Shown in pieces: positions 8,701 to 16,097 of a stretch of DNA of 64,000 nucleotides (the first letter of the stretch is position 1; each line of letters begins with the position of its first letter). Both the position numbers and the translations under genes were made by a program. Below the pieces are notes generated by a model, which was given only the letters and a program-made list of their open reading frames with translations, was not told where the DNA came from and did not search any database. Location of the stretch: the NCBI RefSeq assembly GCF_900113665.1, contig NZ_FOQD01000002.1, forward strand, positions 248,001 through 312,000, written 5' to 3'. The DNA comes from Planctomicrobium piriforme (GTDB taxonomy: Bacteria; Planctomycetota; Planctomycetia; Planctomycetales; Planctomycetaceae).

Positions 8701-9228
8701 CAAGGGAGCCTGTTGCAGCTCAAGCTGGAAGAGTCGCCTAAGCCCTACCTCGCCGAAGCCGCACGAGTCGACCTGGGCGGGTCGATTGTGTTTCCGATTA
8801 CCGCCGCGGATGGACTCGTAGCCGCCGTACACGAGGGCCGCACGTTGCTGCTGTTTGACGCCGCCCAGTTACAGCGACGCGGAACGAAAACATTCGAGAA
8901 ACCAATCACCGGTCCGGCCTGGCTGGCCGGGGGAGCCATTCTTGTTGAGGAAGATCGCGCCCAGTTGCACTGTCTGTCTTCTCAGGGAGAGGAACTCGCA
9001 TCACGCTGGATATTGCCGCTCGACAAGACATCCGTGGCCGGCGTGCTCTCGCGGTCAGGTGAACTGGTGATCGCATTACAGAGTGGACTTGTCCTGACAA
9101 TCAATCCAGAAAACGGTCAGCTCATCAAACAGAAACAAACCTTGAATGCCCTCGCCTCCGGCCCGCTGGAAGCCGCAAGCCAACTGTACGTCATGTCTGT
9201 CGACGGCACATTGATACGTGTGGATTAA
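5785..9228 (+). CDS. FHA - TM - TPR - beta-propeller protein
   Basis: A 1147-residue bitopic protein. Residues ~15-95 resemble an FHA phosphothreonine-binding domain (TIGSHPSNDICID, a conserved His in EIMHCRV, and VNG). The usual GR is GS here, so phosphopeptide binding may be altered. A proline-rich linker leads to one membrane helix at ~209-231 (SPLVLGLSIGAAVLVLASAI). Residues ~235-440 are TPR-like helices (AKALYEEGNFRGSIEAFDKF). The remainder consists of repeated beta strands of the PQQ/WD-like propeller kind, such as PLWRRVIGFDTPFFPLL and GSLIWRLPLGEPL. The FHA faces the cytoplasm and the propeller the periplasm. It sits between the Exb-like genes and a solute-binding-like gene 10 bases downstream. 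Possible role: linking a phosphorylation signal to the envelope motor (inference). Confidence 0.85.
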   Translation: MPFLDIFQPGSATERRELSKQAPVTIGSHPSNDICIDDDDVEIMHCRVSWSKGGFEAVSATHVPLDVNGVAMQRAVLKAGDVLRFGSVDLRFRDSERDGFEGTKPQGDSGPSNLTPAIEEQQTRRPQTFRPSPPPAPPGPVVREEIPVAPLAYSAEATPLKRGADALPDLVRPREPAGEGESRLTPRMREALRAQQVRPGEEDLLRSPLVLGLSIGAAVLVLASAIFYFIGSRQTTQEAFDSAKALYEEGNFRGSIEAFDKFVEHHPKDSLTNEGRKFLGLSRIRQLIDGSGTQYQQGLDQLRAFIEEQRDLDGFETLQPEIWKHAKTISLGAAVAAGKQKNPPLLETSRQARSLVKTFAPKDVPPTETLDQIEQALRVSESEILKEDVYRDLMASIDQALSAKQAIKAFQIRRDLLVRYPEFAKDKKLADRMQQMLTAEQQQVVTVEPKWKPETTDHEWPTNVLSLAFQSRTRPDEVAIGKAVIVVAQDCCYGLEFVTGQPLWRRVIGFDTPFFPLLSPSLPHVIFYDTNFQELVCLQQNTGSLIWRLPLGEPLSGRPLLVGSTLYVATRPGQLLSIDAATGGVTECLQFSQPITGPVELENGQQLAVAGREETVYLLSKRPLACASVFDLGQARDSIQAPLMAMAQYLLAIENGAAKATLHLLQLGKNDIAMKSAATAGIIGRVTDLPVLRGRDLFVPSTGERVSAFSVSDDPGQPPLTPGPIYAGSEMKQLGPTYLLTGPDRQLWMATGALQRLRLTTDALQGDSEAVSPGIATQPLQYISGFLFNARRRPFASSVTVTRTDRDELTSDWQAVVGGRILSWASAAGSNANLTAVSDIGLVYRIGARQLTEGRFLIETASRLPLHPNLTEPLQSGRLNGNRLAVACSAPEPRLWTINPAGQIESTLTLSGPPQAAPCPLGNDVVVPLAGKIAMFRGGGKGPVQEYALPTNSTSRWVNVVVAGNQVIAATSQGSLLQLKLEESPKPYLAEAARVDLGGSIVFPITAADGLVAAVHEGRTLLLFDAAQLQRRGTKTFEKPITGPAWLAGGAILVEEDRAQLHCLSSQGEELASRWILPLDKTSVAGVLSRSGELVIALQSGLVLTINPENGQLIKQKQTLNALASGPLEAASQLYVMSVDGTLIRVD

Positions 9229-9238
9229 CTGAATACCC

Positions 9239-11614
9239 ATGAACTCTCTCGGCTGGACAATTCGCTGCGGACTGCTGGGCATGCTGCTGCTCTGGCCGCA
9301 TCTGGTGCTGGCCGCCGATCCATTGCCGGAAGGACTCCCGAGGGCGAAAGATCTGCAGACGCCATCGGCGGAAGACCTGCTCCGCAAACCGCCGATGGAC
9401 TGGTTGATTCTCTATAACGACGACGTGCTGATCGTCTCTCCTGTTCAGCCGCGACCGCTCAAGATCAAAGACCTGATGGATCAAATTGCGGCGAAAGAAC
9501 TCGAACGGGCCCGCGTGGTCGGCGAAGCCCGCGAGCGGATGACGCGCGAGCTCGAAGAAGTGAGCCTCATCACCGTCATCCTGCCGGAAGGGGACGACCG
9601 TCGCGAGTTCAAACTGTCGGTCAAATACCTCAAACAGGTCGTCCATCACGAAGACCTGATGCTCCGCAGGATCGATACCCTGCTGAATGAAAACAACCTG
9701 CCGGTCGCCTTCGAACTGCTGTCGCGACTCCAACGCGATCGCCCCGACTGGGAAGGGGTCGCCGCGGCCGGGCAGAAGTTCCTCGACCTCGATGCCCAGG
9801 CCCACGCCAGTGCAGGCGACCCGGAAGTGGCATTGCGAATTTTGGACGAGTTGTTCGTTCGCAACGTGAAATATCCCGACCTGCAGGCACGCTACGACGC
9901 AGTCGCCGAACAACTGGTGCAGAAGGCGATCTCGCAGCAGGACTTCATTCGCGCCCAGTTTCATCTGAATGAACTGCAGCGGCATTTCGCCAATGATCCG
10001 GTGTTTCGCAAATACGAAACGCAGTTGACCGACCAGTCACGGGCGACCATGCAGTCGGCCGTCGAAAAAGGCCGGCAGAACGATGTCCGTCAGGCTGCCG
10101 TGCTGGCGGAAGAGGCAGTGCGTATCTGGCCCAGAACGCCGGAACTCAAGGCGCTGCACAAACCGATTGCGGAGCGGTTTCAGCGGCTGCACGTCGGTGT
10201 GACTGATCTCCCCGGCGAATGCCGCGCCTACCCGATGCCATCAGATGCCGATATTCGGCGTCAGCAATTGACGATGCCGGCACTATTCGAAGTCGACCGT
10301 CTCCGCGACGGCACGGCCTATTACCGCACGCGATTTTTCGACGAGTGGGAACCCCGTGATCTGGGCCGGCGGATGCAGTTCACGCTGCGGCAGTTTCGTC
10401 AGCCGTTTGAAATGCAGGCGACGCTCACCTCCGACGCCGTCGTCGCCGCTCTGATGAAACGGCTTGATCCAACCTCGCCCGACTACGACGAACGCCTGGG
10501 TAGCTTTGTTGAATCGGTCAGCATCGATTCGCCCACGCAGTTCAGCCTCATTTTTCGAAGGGTTCCCCCCCGCATCGAACCGCTGCTGGCCCGCATCCCG
10601 TTGACCGACGCCGGCGGCTTTCGCGTTCTTGAACAGACGCAGCAGCAGATCTGCTACACCCGTTCAATTCCGGAACCGGCCGGCCTGCCGCGGTATCACA
10701 TCGGCGAGATTATTGAGCATCGTTACAGCTCTGCGGAAAAAATCGTGCAGGGACTGCAGCGGGGCGAAGTGTCGGTCACGTTCGGGCTGCCTGATGTTGT
10801 GCTGCGGCGGCTGCAGAGTAATGACGAATTCCTGAGGAAGTTTTTCATTCAGCCCATGCAGCAGCCGGTAACGCATCTGCTGCAGTTCAACCCCGGCAGC
10901 GCACCGCTGCGGATCATGGAACTCCGCAAAGGGCTCGCGTATGCGGTCGACCGTGAGCGGCTGCTTAAGGACGTGGTGCTTCGCGACCAACGCCCCACGC
11001 ATGGCCGACTGGTCACGACGCCGTTTTTCTCGACCAACCCCGGCCGCAACGTGTTGGTCGAGCAACGCCGTTTCGATTTGTCGGCAGGCCTCGCGCTGGT
11101 GCTGGCGGCGCGGCATCAACTGCAAGGAACCATTCCGCCGCTGACGATGGTCGTCGCCCCCGGCCTCGTCGCCGAAGAAGCCGCCGAAGAAATCGCCCTG
11201 CAATGGCGCCGCATCGGTCTGACGGTGAAAGTCGTGCATGCCGACGAACCGCCGCCCGAGAAATGGGACATCCTCTACCGCACGCTCCAGATGAACGAAC
11301 CGGTCCTCGATCTCTGGCCGTTTCTGACGTTTGAACCACAAGCCCGCATTTCCGCCCTCGACGCCTATCCAGACTGGCTCAAGCAGGAACTCGTGCAGCT
11401 CGATCGGTCAGGCAACCAGACGCTGGTCGTCGGCGCCATTCGCGGGCTGCATCGTCACCTCGCCGACGAAACGGCGTTTGTTCCGCTCTGGGAAATCGAT
11501 CAATTCCTGGTGCTGCGAAAGAACATTCAAGGCTTCCCGCAAAACCCGGTGCAGTGTTACGACGACGTCGACCACTGGACGATGGAAGCCTGGTATCAGG
11601 GAGAACTCCCCTGA
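9239..11614 (+). CDS. TPR plus extracellular solute-binding protein (SBP family 5-like)
   Basis: A 791-residue exported protein with a signal peptide (residues 1-26, ending HLVLAA). An N-terminal helical half of about 300 residues has TPR-like character (ARYDAVAEQLVQKAISQQDF). The C-terminal half resembles peptide/nickel SBPs, for example LRKGLAYAVDRERLLKDVVL, which matches the conserved 'vR-A-l-A-iDR' region of SBP_bac_5. No ABC permease or ATPase genes adjoin it. It overlaps the next gene by one base (TGATG) and begins 10 bases after the FHA/propeller gene. It may be an Exb-coupled substrate receptor rather than an ABC transporter component. Confidence 0.8.
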   Translation: MNSLGWTIRCGLLGMLLLWPHLVLAADPLPEGLPRAKDLQTPSAEDLLRKPPMDWLILYNDDVLIVSPVQPRPLKIKDLMDQIAAKELERARVVGEARERMTRELEEVSLITVILPEGDDRREFKLSVKYLKQVVHHEDLMLRRIDTLLNENNLPVAFELLSRLQRDRPDWEGVAAAGQKFLDLDAQAHASAGDPEVALRILDELFVRNVKYPDLQARYDAVAEQLVQKAISQQDFIRAQFHLNELQRHFANDPVFRKYETQLTDQSRATMQSAVEKGRQNDVRQAAVLAEEAVRIWPRTPELKALHKPIAERFQRLHVGVTDLPGECRAYPMPSDADIRRQQLTMPALFEVDRLRDGTAYYRTRFFDEWEPRDLGRRMQFTLRQFRQPFEMQATLTSDAVVAALMKRLDPTSPDYDERLGSFVESVSIDSPTQFSLIFRRVPPRIEPLLARIPLTDAGGFRVLEQTQQQICYTRSIPEPAGLPRYHIGEIIEHRYSSAEKIVQGLQRGEVSVTFGLPDVVLRRLQSNDEFLRKFFIQPMQQPVTHLLQFNPGSAPLRIMELRKGLAYAVDRERLLKDVVLRDQRPTHGRLVTTPFFSTNPGRNVLVEQRRFDLSAGLALVLAARHQLQGTIPPLTMVVAPGLVAEEAAEEIALQWRRIGLTVKVVHADEPPPEKWDILYRTLQMNEPVLDLWPFLTFEPQARISALDAYPDWLKQELVQLDRSGNQTLVVGAIRGLHRHLADETAFVPLWEIDQFLVLRKNIQGFPQNPVQCYDDVDHWTMEAWYQGELP

Positions 11615-13110
11615 TGCGTCATGTCATCCATTCGTTTCTCGGGGCGTGCCTGGCAAGCGCCATCATTCCGCTGCTCTCCAGCTTCGCCTGGACTCAAGAG
11701 TCCCCTTCGAGTCCTGCGCCTGCGACAGTGGCGAAAGCAGTGGCACCTGTCCCTCCACCGCCGATCCCGGTCCCGCTGCGGCCTTACAACGTTGCCGTGC
11801 AGCTGGCGTTCAGCCCCTCGGCAACCGTCTCCGCCAGCGTTCAAACACATTGGGTCGACGAGGTTCAGTCTCTGCTCAACGCCTGGTACGGGCAGATGTG
11901 GTCGCTCCAGGTGAATCTCGATCACGAATGGTCGTCACCAGAAGAGTTCACCGCCTCGGCAACCGGAGCGAATTCACCGGATTGGGTCGATGCCAGCGTC
12001 GACAAGATGTTTCGCGTGCTGATTGACGATCAGGGGGCAGGCAGCGTGGCCCTCTGCCGGGAATGGGATCAATGTTCGCGTTCCCTCGGGCAAACCCGTT
12101 CGGCCACGATCCACGATCGACGGGATGTTCCCCGCGAACTCGCGGCCCTGATTGCCGAAGCCTTCCGTCCGCTGGTGGAGATCGACGTCATCGATGGCGG
12201 AAAAATTGAAGGGCTCGTCCGTGCCGGCGAGTTCCCTCCGCGGATCGACGAACTGACTCCGGTCCGCACTGGCGACTATCTGGTGCCGTTCTTCCGGCAC
12301 CTCGACCGCAAGAAAGACGTCCGGTCGATTCAGTTCCTCCCCTGGACGTATCTGAAAGTGGACCAGATCGAACGAGCCCGCGTGCGCACCTCGCTCGTGT
12401 CGTCATTCCCCAATCCCTTCCCCGCCAGCCGCCGCCGGATGGAAGTGTGGGCGCTGCGGGAACGTCCCACGTTGCCAACCACGGAGATCTACGTCTCGCC
12501 GCGCGGGGGAAAGCAGAACCCATTAGCCGGCGTACGTTGTGAAGTCTTCAACGAACGTCCCACTCCCGAGCAGCCGGCGACAGACGTACTGAAGCTCAAG
12601 ACCAGCCGGCTCGGTCTCATCACGGTGCCGGCCTCTTCGCAGCATGTCGTCCGCTATCTGCAGATTTACAGCGGCGATGCCCTGCTGGCCCGGGTGCCGC
12701 TCATCCCCGGACTCGTCCCGCGTCTCGAACTGGAAGTGCCGGACGACCGCGCGCGGCTCAATGTTGAAGGGGAAGTCCATCTGCTGGAAGGGGAACTGAT
12801 CGACATCGTGGCGACGCGCGAGGTGCTGATGGCCCGCATTCGGACCGCCGCCGATCAGGATCGCTGGCCCGACGTCGACCGCCTGATGGAAGACCTGAAC
12901 AAACTGCCCAACCTCAAGGCCTTCCTCTCACGCATCGAGACCCTGCGGATTCAATCGGTCTACGCCGCCCAGCAGGCGAAAGACCGCGTGGCCGAAACCC
13001 GAATCGAACGCCTGTGCGAGAAGATCGGCGACTCTGCCAAAAAGCATCTCGACCCGGTTCGGGTGAACGATCTGAAAGCCAACATCGCTTCAGAGCGGCT
13101 GAAGAAATAA
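11614..13110 (+). CDS. Exported protein of unknown function, last gene of Exb-like cluster
   Basis: A 498-residue protein with a signal peptide (MRHVIHSFLGACLASAIIPL, cleavage probably after about residue 27), a proline-rich segment at ~30-50, and a long mixed alpha/beta body I do not recognise. The C-terminal ~100 residues are helical and charged (KAFLSRIETLRIQSVYAAQQ). The ATG overlaps the stop of the solute-binding-like gene, which indicates translational coupling and shared function with it. No enzyme motif is visible. It could be a periplasmic or outer-membrane partner of the Exb-like motor. Confidence 0.78.
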   Translation: MRHVIHSFLGACLASAIIPLLSSFAWTQESPSSPAPATVAKAVAPVPPPPIPVPLRPYNVAVQLAFSPSATVSASVQTHWVDEVQSLLNAWYGQMWSLQVNLDHEWSSPEEFTASATGANSPDWVDASVDKMFRVLIDDQGAGSVALCREWDQCSRSLGQTRSATIHDRRDVPRELAALIAEAFRPLVEIDVIDGGKIEGLVRAGEFPPRIDELTPVRTGDYLVPFFRHLDRKKDVRSIQFLPWTYLKVDQIERARVRTSLVSSFPNPFPASRRRMEVWALRERPTLPTTEIYVSPRGGKQNPLAGVRCEVFNERPTPEQPATDVLKLKTSRLGLITVPASSQHVVRYLQIYSGDALLARVPLIPGLVPRLELEVPDDRARLNVEGEVHLLEGELIDIVATREVLMARIRTAADQDRWPDVDRLMEDLNKLPNLKAFLSRIETLRIQSVYAAQQAKDRVAETRIERLCEKIGDSAKKHLDPVRVNDLKANIASERLKK

Positions 13111-13203
13111 GCCGAAAAGATTTGACGACGAAAAGAACGAGAAGAGTCGAAAGAATTTCTTCTTCCCTGTCCCCTCATCCCTGGCCCCTGACCCCTACTT
13201 CAG

Positions 13204-14544
13204 TCAGTGATCGTGCCGGTGACCATGATCGTGGTCGTGCCGATGGCCGTGGTCGTGATCGTGCGAATGATCGTGGCTGTGGTCATGTGAGTGAGAATGG
13301 TCGTGTGAGTGCCCGTGATCGTCGTGCTCGCCTGGGGGTGTGGGCGAGACGGGTACGCCAGGTTTCAGATCCGGTTGCGAACGTTCGAAGGCGATGATCG
13401 CCGCGCGGTACACGTCGCGGAGCGTACAGTTCGAAATTGCGGCCGCTTTGGCACACTCTTCAAACTCCGGCGAAAACTCAGGGCGGCCATCGCGCTGCCA
13501 GGCAATCTTGCCTGCCACGCTGCCGTATTCCGTGACTACGGTATGTGCCTGACGGGGCCGGATGCTGCGCTGCAAAAGGTGCTTGCGAATCCCCAGCGTG
13601 CCGGTCTCTTTGAAGATTAACTCTTCCAGACTGCTCGCCATCTCAGGCCGCGCAATGACGCTGAGCAGCACGCCAGGGCGGTCCTTTTTCATTTGAATTG
13701 AAGACGAATAGACGTCCAGCGCGCCTGCGGCCAGCAGCCGTTGTTTCGTGTAACCGATCACTTCGCCGGTCACGTCGTCGAGATTCGTCTCCAGCAGGCA
13801 GACTTCGTCCTGACCCAGACTGCTGCTCGACTGCCCCACGAACAGCCGCAGAATGTTCGCCCGATCCGGCAGGTCCATTGTCCCCGCCCCGCTGCCGATC
13901 TGTTCGATCGTCATGTCCGGCAGCGGTCCAAAACGGTCTGCCAGCACCCTGGCAATCGCCGCTCCCGTGGGTGTAGTCAACTCGGCGAGGACCGGCACAT
14001 CGCGCAGCGGAATTCCCTTGAGGAGTTCCGCGGTGCCAGGCGTGGGGACGGCGCACAGGCCATGATCGATCCGCACTTCGCCGCGACCGGTCGGGAGCGG
14101 TCCAAATACAATCTGGTCGGCCCCGAGCAAGTCGAATCCAATGGCCGCGCTGACGATATCGACGATGGAATCGATCGCGCCCACTTCATGAAAATGAATC
14201 TGCTCGACGTCGCTCCCATGCACCTTCGCCTCCGCCACTGCCACGGCGCGAAACATCTCCAGCGCCAGCGACTTTTGCGAGACGGTCAGAACATCAGAAC
14301 GATTGATGATCGCGGCGATGTCCGAGAAGCCGCGATGAGCATGCTGCTCAGGGTGAGTGACTTTGATCGACTTCGCGCGGAAGCACCCCTTCATCACTTC
14401 CTGCACCTGTAGCTGCACGCCCGGCAGTCCGAGCGATTCGATCCCACGACGAATCGCGGCTTCATCGACGCCGGCATCGAGCAGTGCGGCCAGAGTCATA
14501 TCGCCGCTGATGCCGGTGGCGCATTCCAGATAAACCGTCTTCAT
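13204..14544 (-). CDS. larC: Nickel-pincer cofactor biosynthesis protein LarC with His-rich tail
   Basis: A 446-residue homologue of LarC, the cyclometallase that inserts nickel into the pyridinium thiocarboxylate nucleotide cofactor of lactate racemase-type (LarA) enzymes. The N-terminus has the hallmark YLECATGISGDMTLAALLDA. The middle has HFHEVGAIDSIVDIV, and later blocks (PTPGTAELLKGIPL, ETNLDDVTGEVIGYT) match the rest of the family. LarC1 and LarC2 are one continuous frame, so no programmed frameshift is needed, unlike in Lactobacillus plantarum. The last ~40 residues are almost pure His/Asp/Ser/Gly repeats (HDHSHDHSHDHDHGHRHDH), a likely nickel-holding tail. LarA, LarB and LarE are not in the window. 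Confidence 0.93.
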   Translation of the reverse strand: MKTVYLECATGISGDMTLAALLDAGVDEAAIRRGIESLGLPGVQLQVQEVMKGCFRAKSIKVTHPEQHAHRGFSDIAAIINRSDVLTVSQKSLALEMFRAVAVAEAKVHGSDVEQIHFHEVGAIDSIVDIVSAAIGFDLLGADQIVFGPLPTGRGEVRIDHGLCAVPTPGTAELLKGIPLRDVPVLAELTTPTGAAIARVLADRFGPLPDMTIEQIGSGAGTMDLPDRANILRLFVGQSSSSLGQDEVCLLETNLDDVTGEVIGYTKQRLLAAGALDVYSSSIQMKKDRPGVLLSVIARPEMASSLEELIFKETGTLGIRKHLLQRSIRPRQAHTVVTEYGSVAGKIAWQRDGRPEFSPEFEECAKAAAISNCTLRDVYRAAIIAFERSQPDLKPGVPVSPTPPGEHDDHGHSHDHSHSHDHSHDHSHDHDHGHRHDHDHGHRHDH

Positions 14545-14626
14545 GGGAGATCATTCTTCGGCGGGAAGGGAACCAGTGCTGCACCGATTGTAAGACCGCG
14601 CACACCTCCCGCGAAGCGACAGGCCG

Positions 14627-15130
14627 CTACACCGCTCGGTTGAGCGAATGGCCTTCCATCGATTCTTTCTTCTGCCAGAACTCGTCAATCGATTCCAGTT
14701 CGCAGGCGACATAGTCGCCGTCACGCAGCGAGATCGATTTGCCCGTGTGTGCGGCGATCGCTTTTTCGATGCCGGCCGGATGCAGCGAATCGCGTGGAAT
14801 TTTGATGGGCTTCAGCGAAACGCCCGCGGGCGTTGGGGCGCAGGGGGGCTCGCAGGGCGGTTCTTCCGGCAGGTAAATCGTGCCGTTGATGAAGTCGACC
14901 GCAAAGGCGACCACGCCGGGGACGAAAAAGAAAATCAGACCGATACCGTCGAGCAGCACGACCTTCCAGTCCAGCCGGCGACCTTTTTGACCGCGACGTT
15001 CCGGATACATCAATGTTCCGCAACCGGCCGAAAGCGTGCCCAATGCCGCGCCCAGTCCCAGCCGCAGGCAACTGCGCCGAGACAGGGGAATCTGCCGGCC
15101 ATGAGCCAGAATTGGAAATTTGAGATGCAC
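14627..15130 (-). CDS. Tat-type lipoprotein of unknown function
   Basis: A 167-residue protein with a twin-arginine-like stretch (SRRSCLRLGLGAALG) ending in the lipobox LSAGC at about residue 37, so probably a lipid-anchored envelope protein. A second hydrophobic stretch follows at ~58-83 (DGIGLIFFFVPGVVAFAVDF), and then a Cys/Pro-rich patch (EPPCEPPCAPTP). It starts at a GTG preceded by GGAG. No catalytic motif is recognisable. It lies between larC and the secreted phosphatase-like gene, all on the minus strand. Confidence 0.7.
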   Translation of the reverse strand: MHLKFPILAHGRQIPLSRRSCLRLGLGAALGTLSAGCGTLMYPERRGQKGRRLDWKVVLLDGIGLIFFFVPGVVAFAVDFINGTIYLPEEPPCEPPCAPTPAGVSLKPIKIPRDSLHPAGIEKAIAAHTGKSISLRDGDYVACELESIDEFWQKKESMEGHSLNRAV

Positions 15131-15306
15131 AAACGACTCCGTGCGCGATCAGTGCCCGACAGGTGGGGCGAGATAGCGGACGGCGAAATTTGTGGAAAGA
15201 CCGAATCGAGCAAAGCGTTGAAACAGAGCCGCCCCGGTCCCCTATGTTGCCAAAACGGCTGGAAGTTCAGCAGAAATGGCGGGTTGAGCGAGCCAGGCGC
15301 AATTCG

Positions 15307-16059
15307 CTATCTGGGAGTCGTGAGCGTGCCGGCGACGTTTGAGAAGACATAGAGCATCTCACGGGCGATCTGCCGGCTGCGTTCGTCGTAGCGGTCTGCC
15401 TCTTCGCTGGTGCCGTCGAAGGCTTTGGGATCTTTGTACGGCAGGGAGATCCGGGCCAGCGCTCCGTGAATCAACGGGCAGTTCTGATCCGCTTCCGTAC
15501 AGGTCATCACGGCGAAGAAGTCCGTTTGCGGGTTCTCAGGTGCGTCATAGACCTTCGAAAAGCAGACCAGCGCCGGCGCCGTATCGGCGTAACGAACCGT
15601 GTAATGCGGATTCGGTTCGTCGGCCGCGGCGGCAATATCGATGCCGGCCCGACGCAACGCGGCGACTGAACGTGGATTACAGGCAGTCGCTTCCGTGCCG
15701 CCTGAGAAGGTGCTGACGCCGTCGACTCCATAATGCCAGGCAGCAACGGCCGCCCAGACCTGTCCGAAATGGCTGCGACGCGAGTTGTGGGTACAGATGA
15801 AAGTCAGCCGCACCGGCTTGCCTGCCGCCAACTGTGACCGGAGATCCTTCGCGAAGCTGTCGAGCACGGCGCGTCGGTCTGACGGGATCTCGTCGAACTC
15901 CACAACACGAGCCTGCACATACTCAGTCACTGGCGGCAACAACGAATTCGCGCTCACAACTGTTCCCGAAAACAAAACCGACAGAAAACCAGCGACTAAC
16001 CAGGCAGGTCTCAAACCCGCACGCGCTCGCATTGTCGGCTCAATGTGTTGAGATTTCAT
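15307..16059 (-). CDS. Secreted arsenate reductase / LMW protein-tyrosine-phosphatase-like protein
   Basis: About 250 residues. A hydrophobic signal-peptide-like region (LVAGFLSVLFSGTVVSA) precedes a low-molecular-weight PTP fold. The phosphate-binding loop CTHNSRRS fits C-x5-R-S. Downstream, TCTEADQNC holds two cysteines placed as in thioredoxin-coupled ArsC, which relays electrons through three cysteines. An internal ATG at 16032 begins directly at the signal sequence; an upstream TTG at 16101 overlaps the nadB stop and could allow coupling. An exported arsenate-reductase fold is unusual because classical ArsC is cytoplasmic. The substrate is unproven, and phosphotyrosine or arsenate are both possible. 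Confidence 0.82.
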   Translation of the reverse strand: MKSQHIEPTMRARAGLRPAWLVAGFLSVLFSGTVVSANSLLPPVTEYVQARVVEFDEIPSDRRAVLDSFAKDLRSQLAAGKPVRLTFICTHNSRRSHFGQVWAAVAAWHYGVDGVSTFSGGTEATACNPRSVAALRRAGIDIAAAADEPNPHYTVRYADTAPALVCFSKVYDAPENPQTDFFAVMTCTEADQNCPLIHGALARISLPYKDPKAFDGTSEEADRYDERSRQIAREMLYVFSNVAGTLTTPR

Positions 16060-16097
16060 GAAGATGGACTGGCGTAGATCGCAGAAATGACGAATTC

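Noticed and set aside
13204..13330. Possible CRISPR or tandem-repeat array
   Set aside because: The periodic units encode the His-rich tail of LarC in frame; there are no spacers of constant length.
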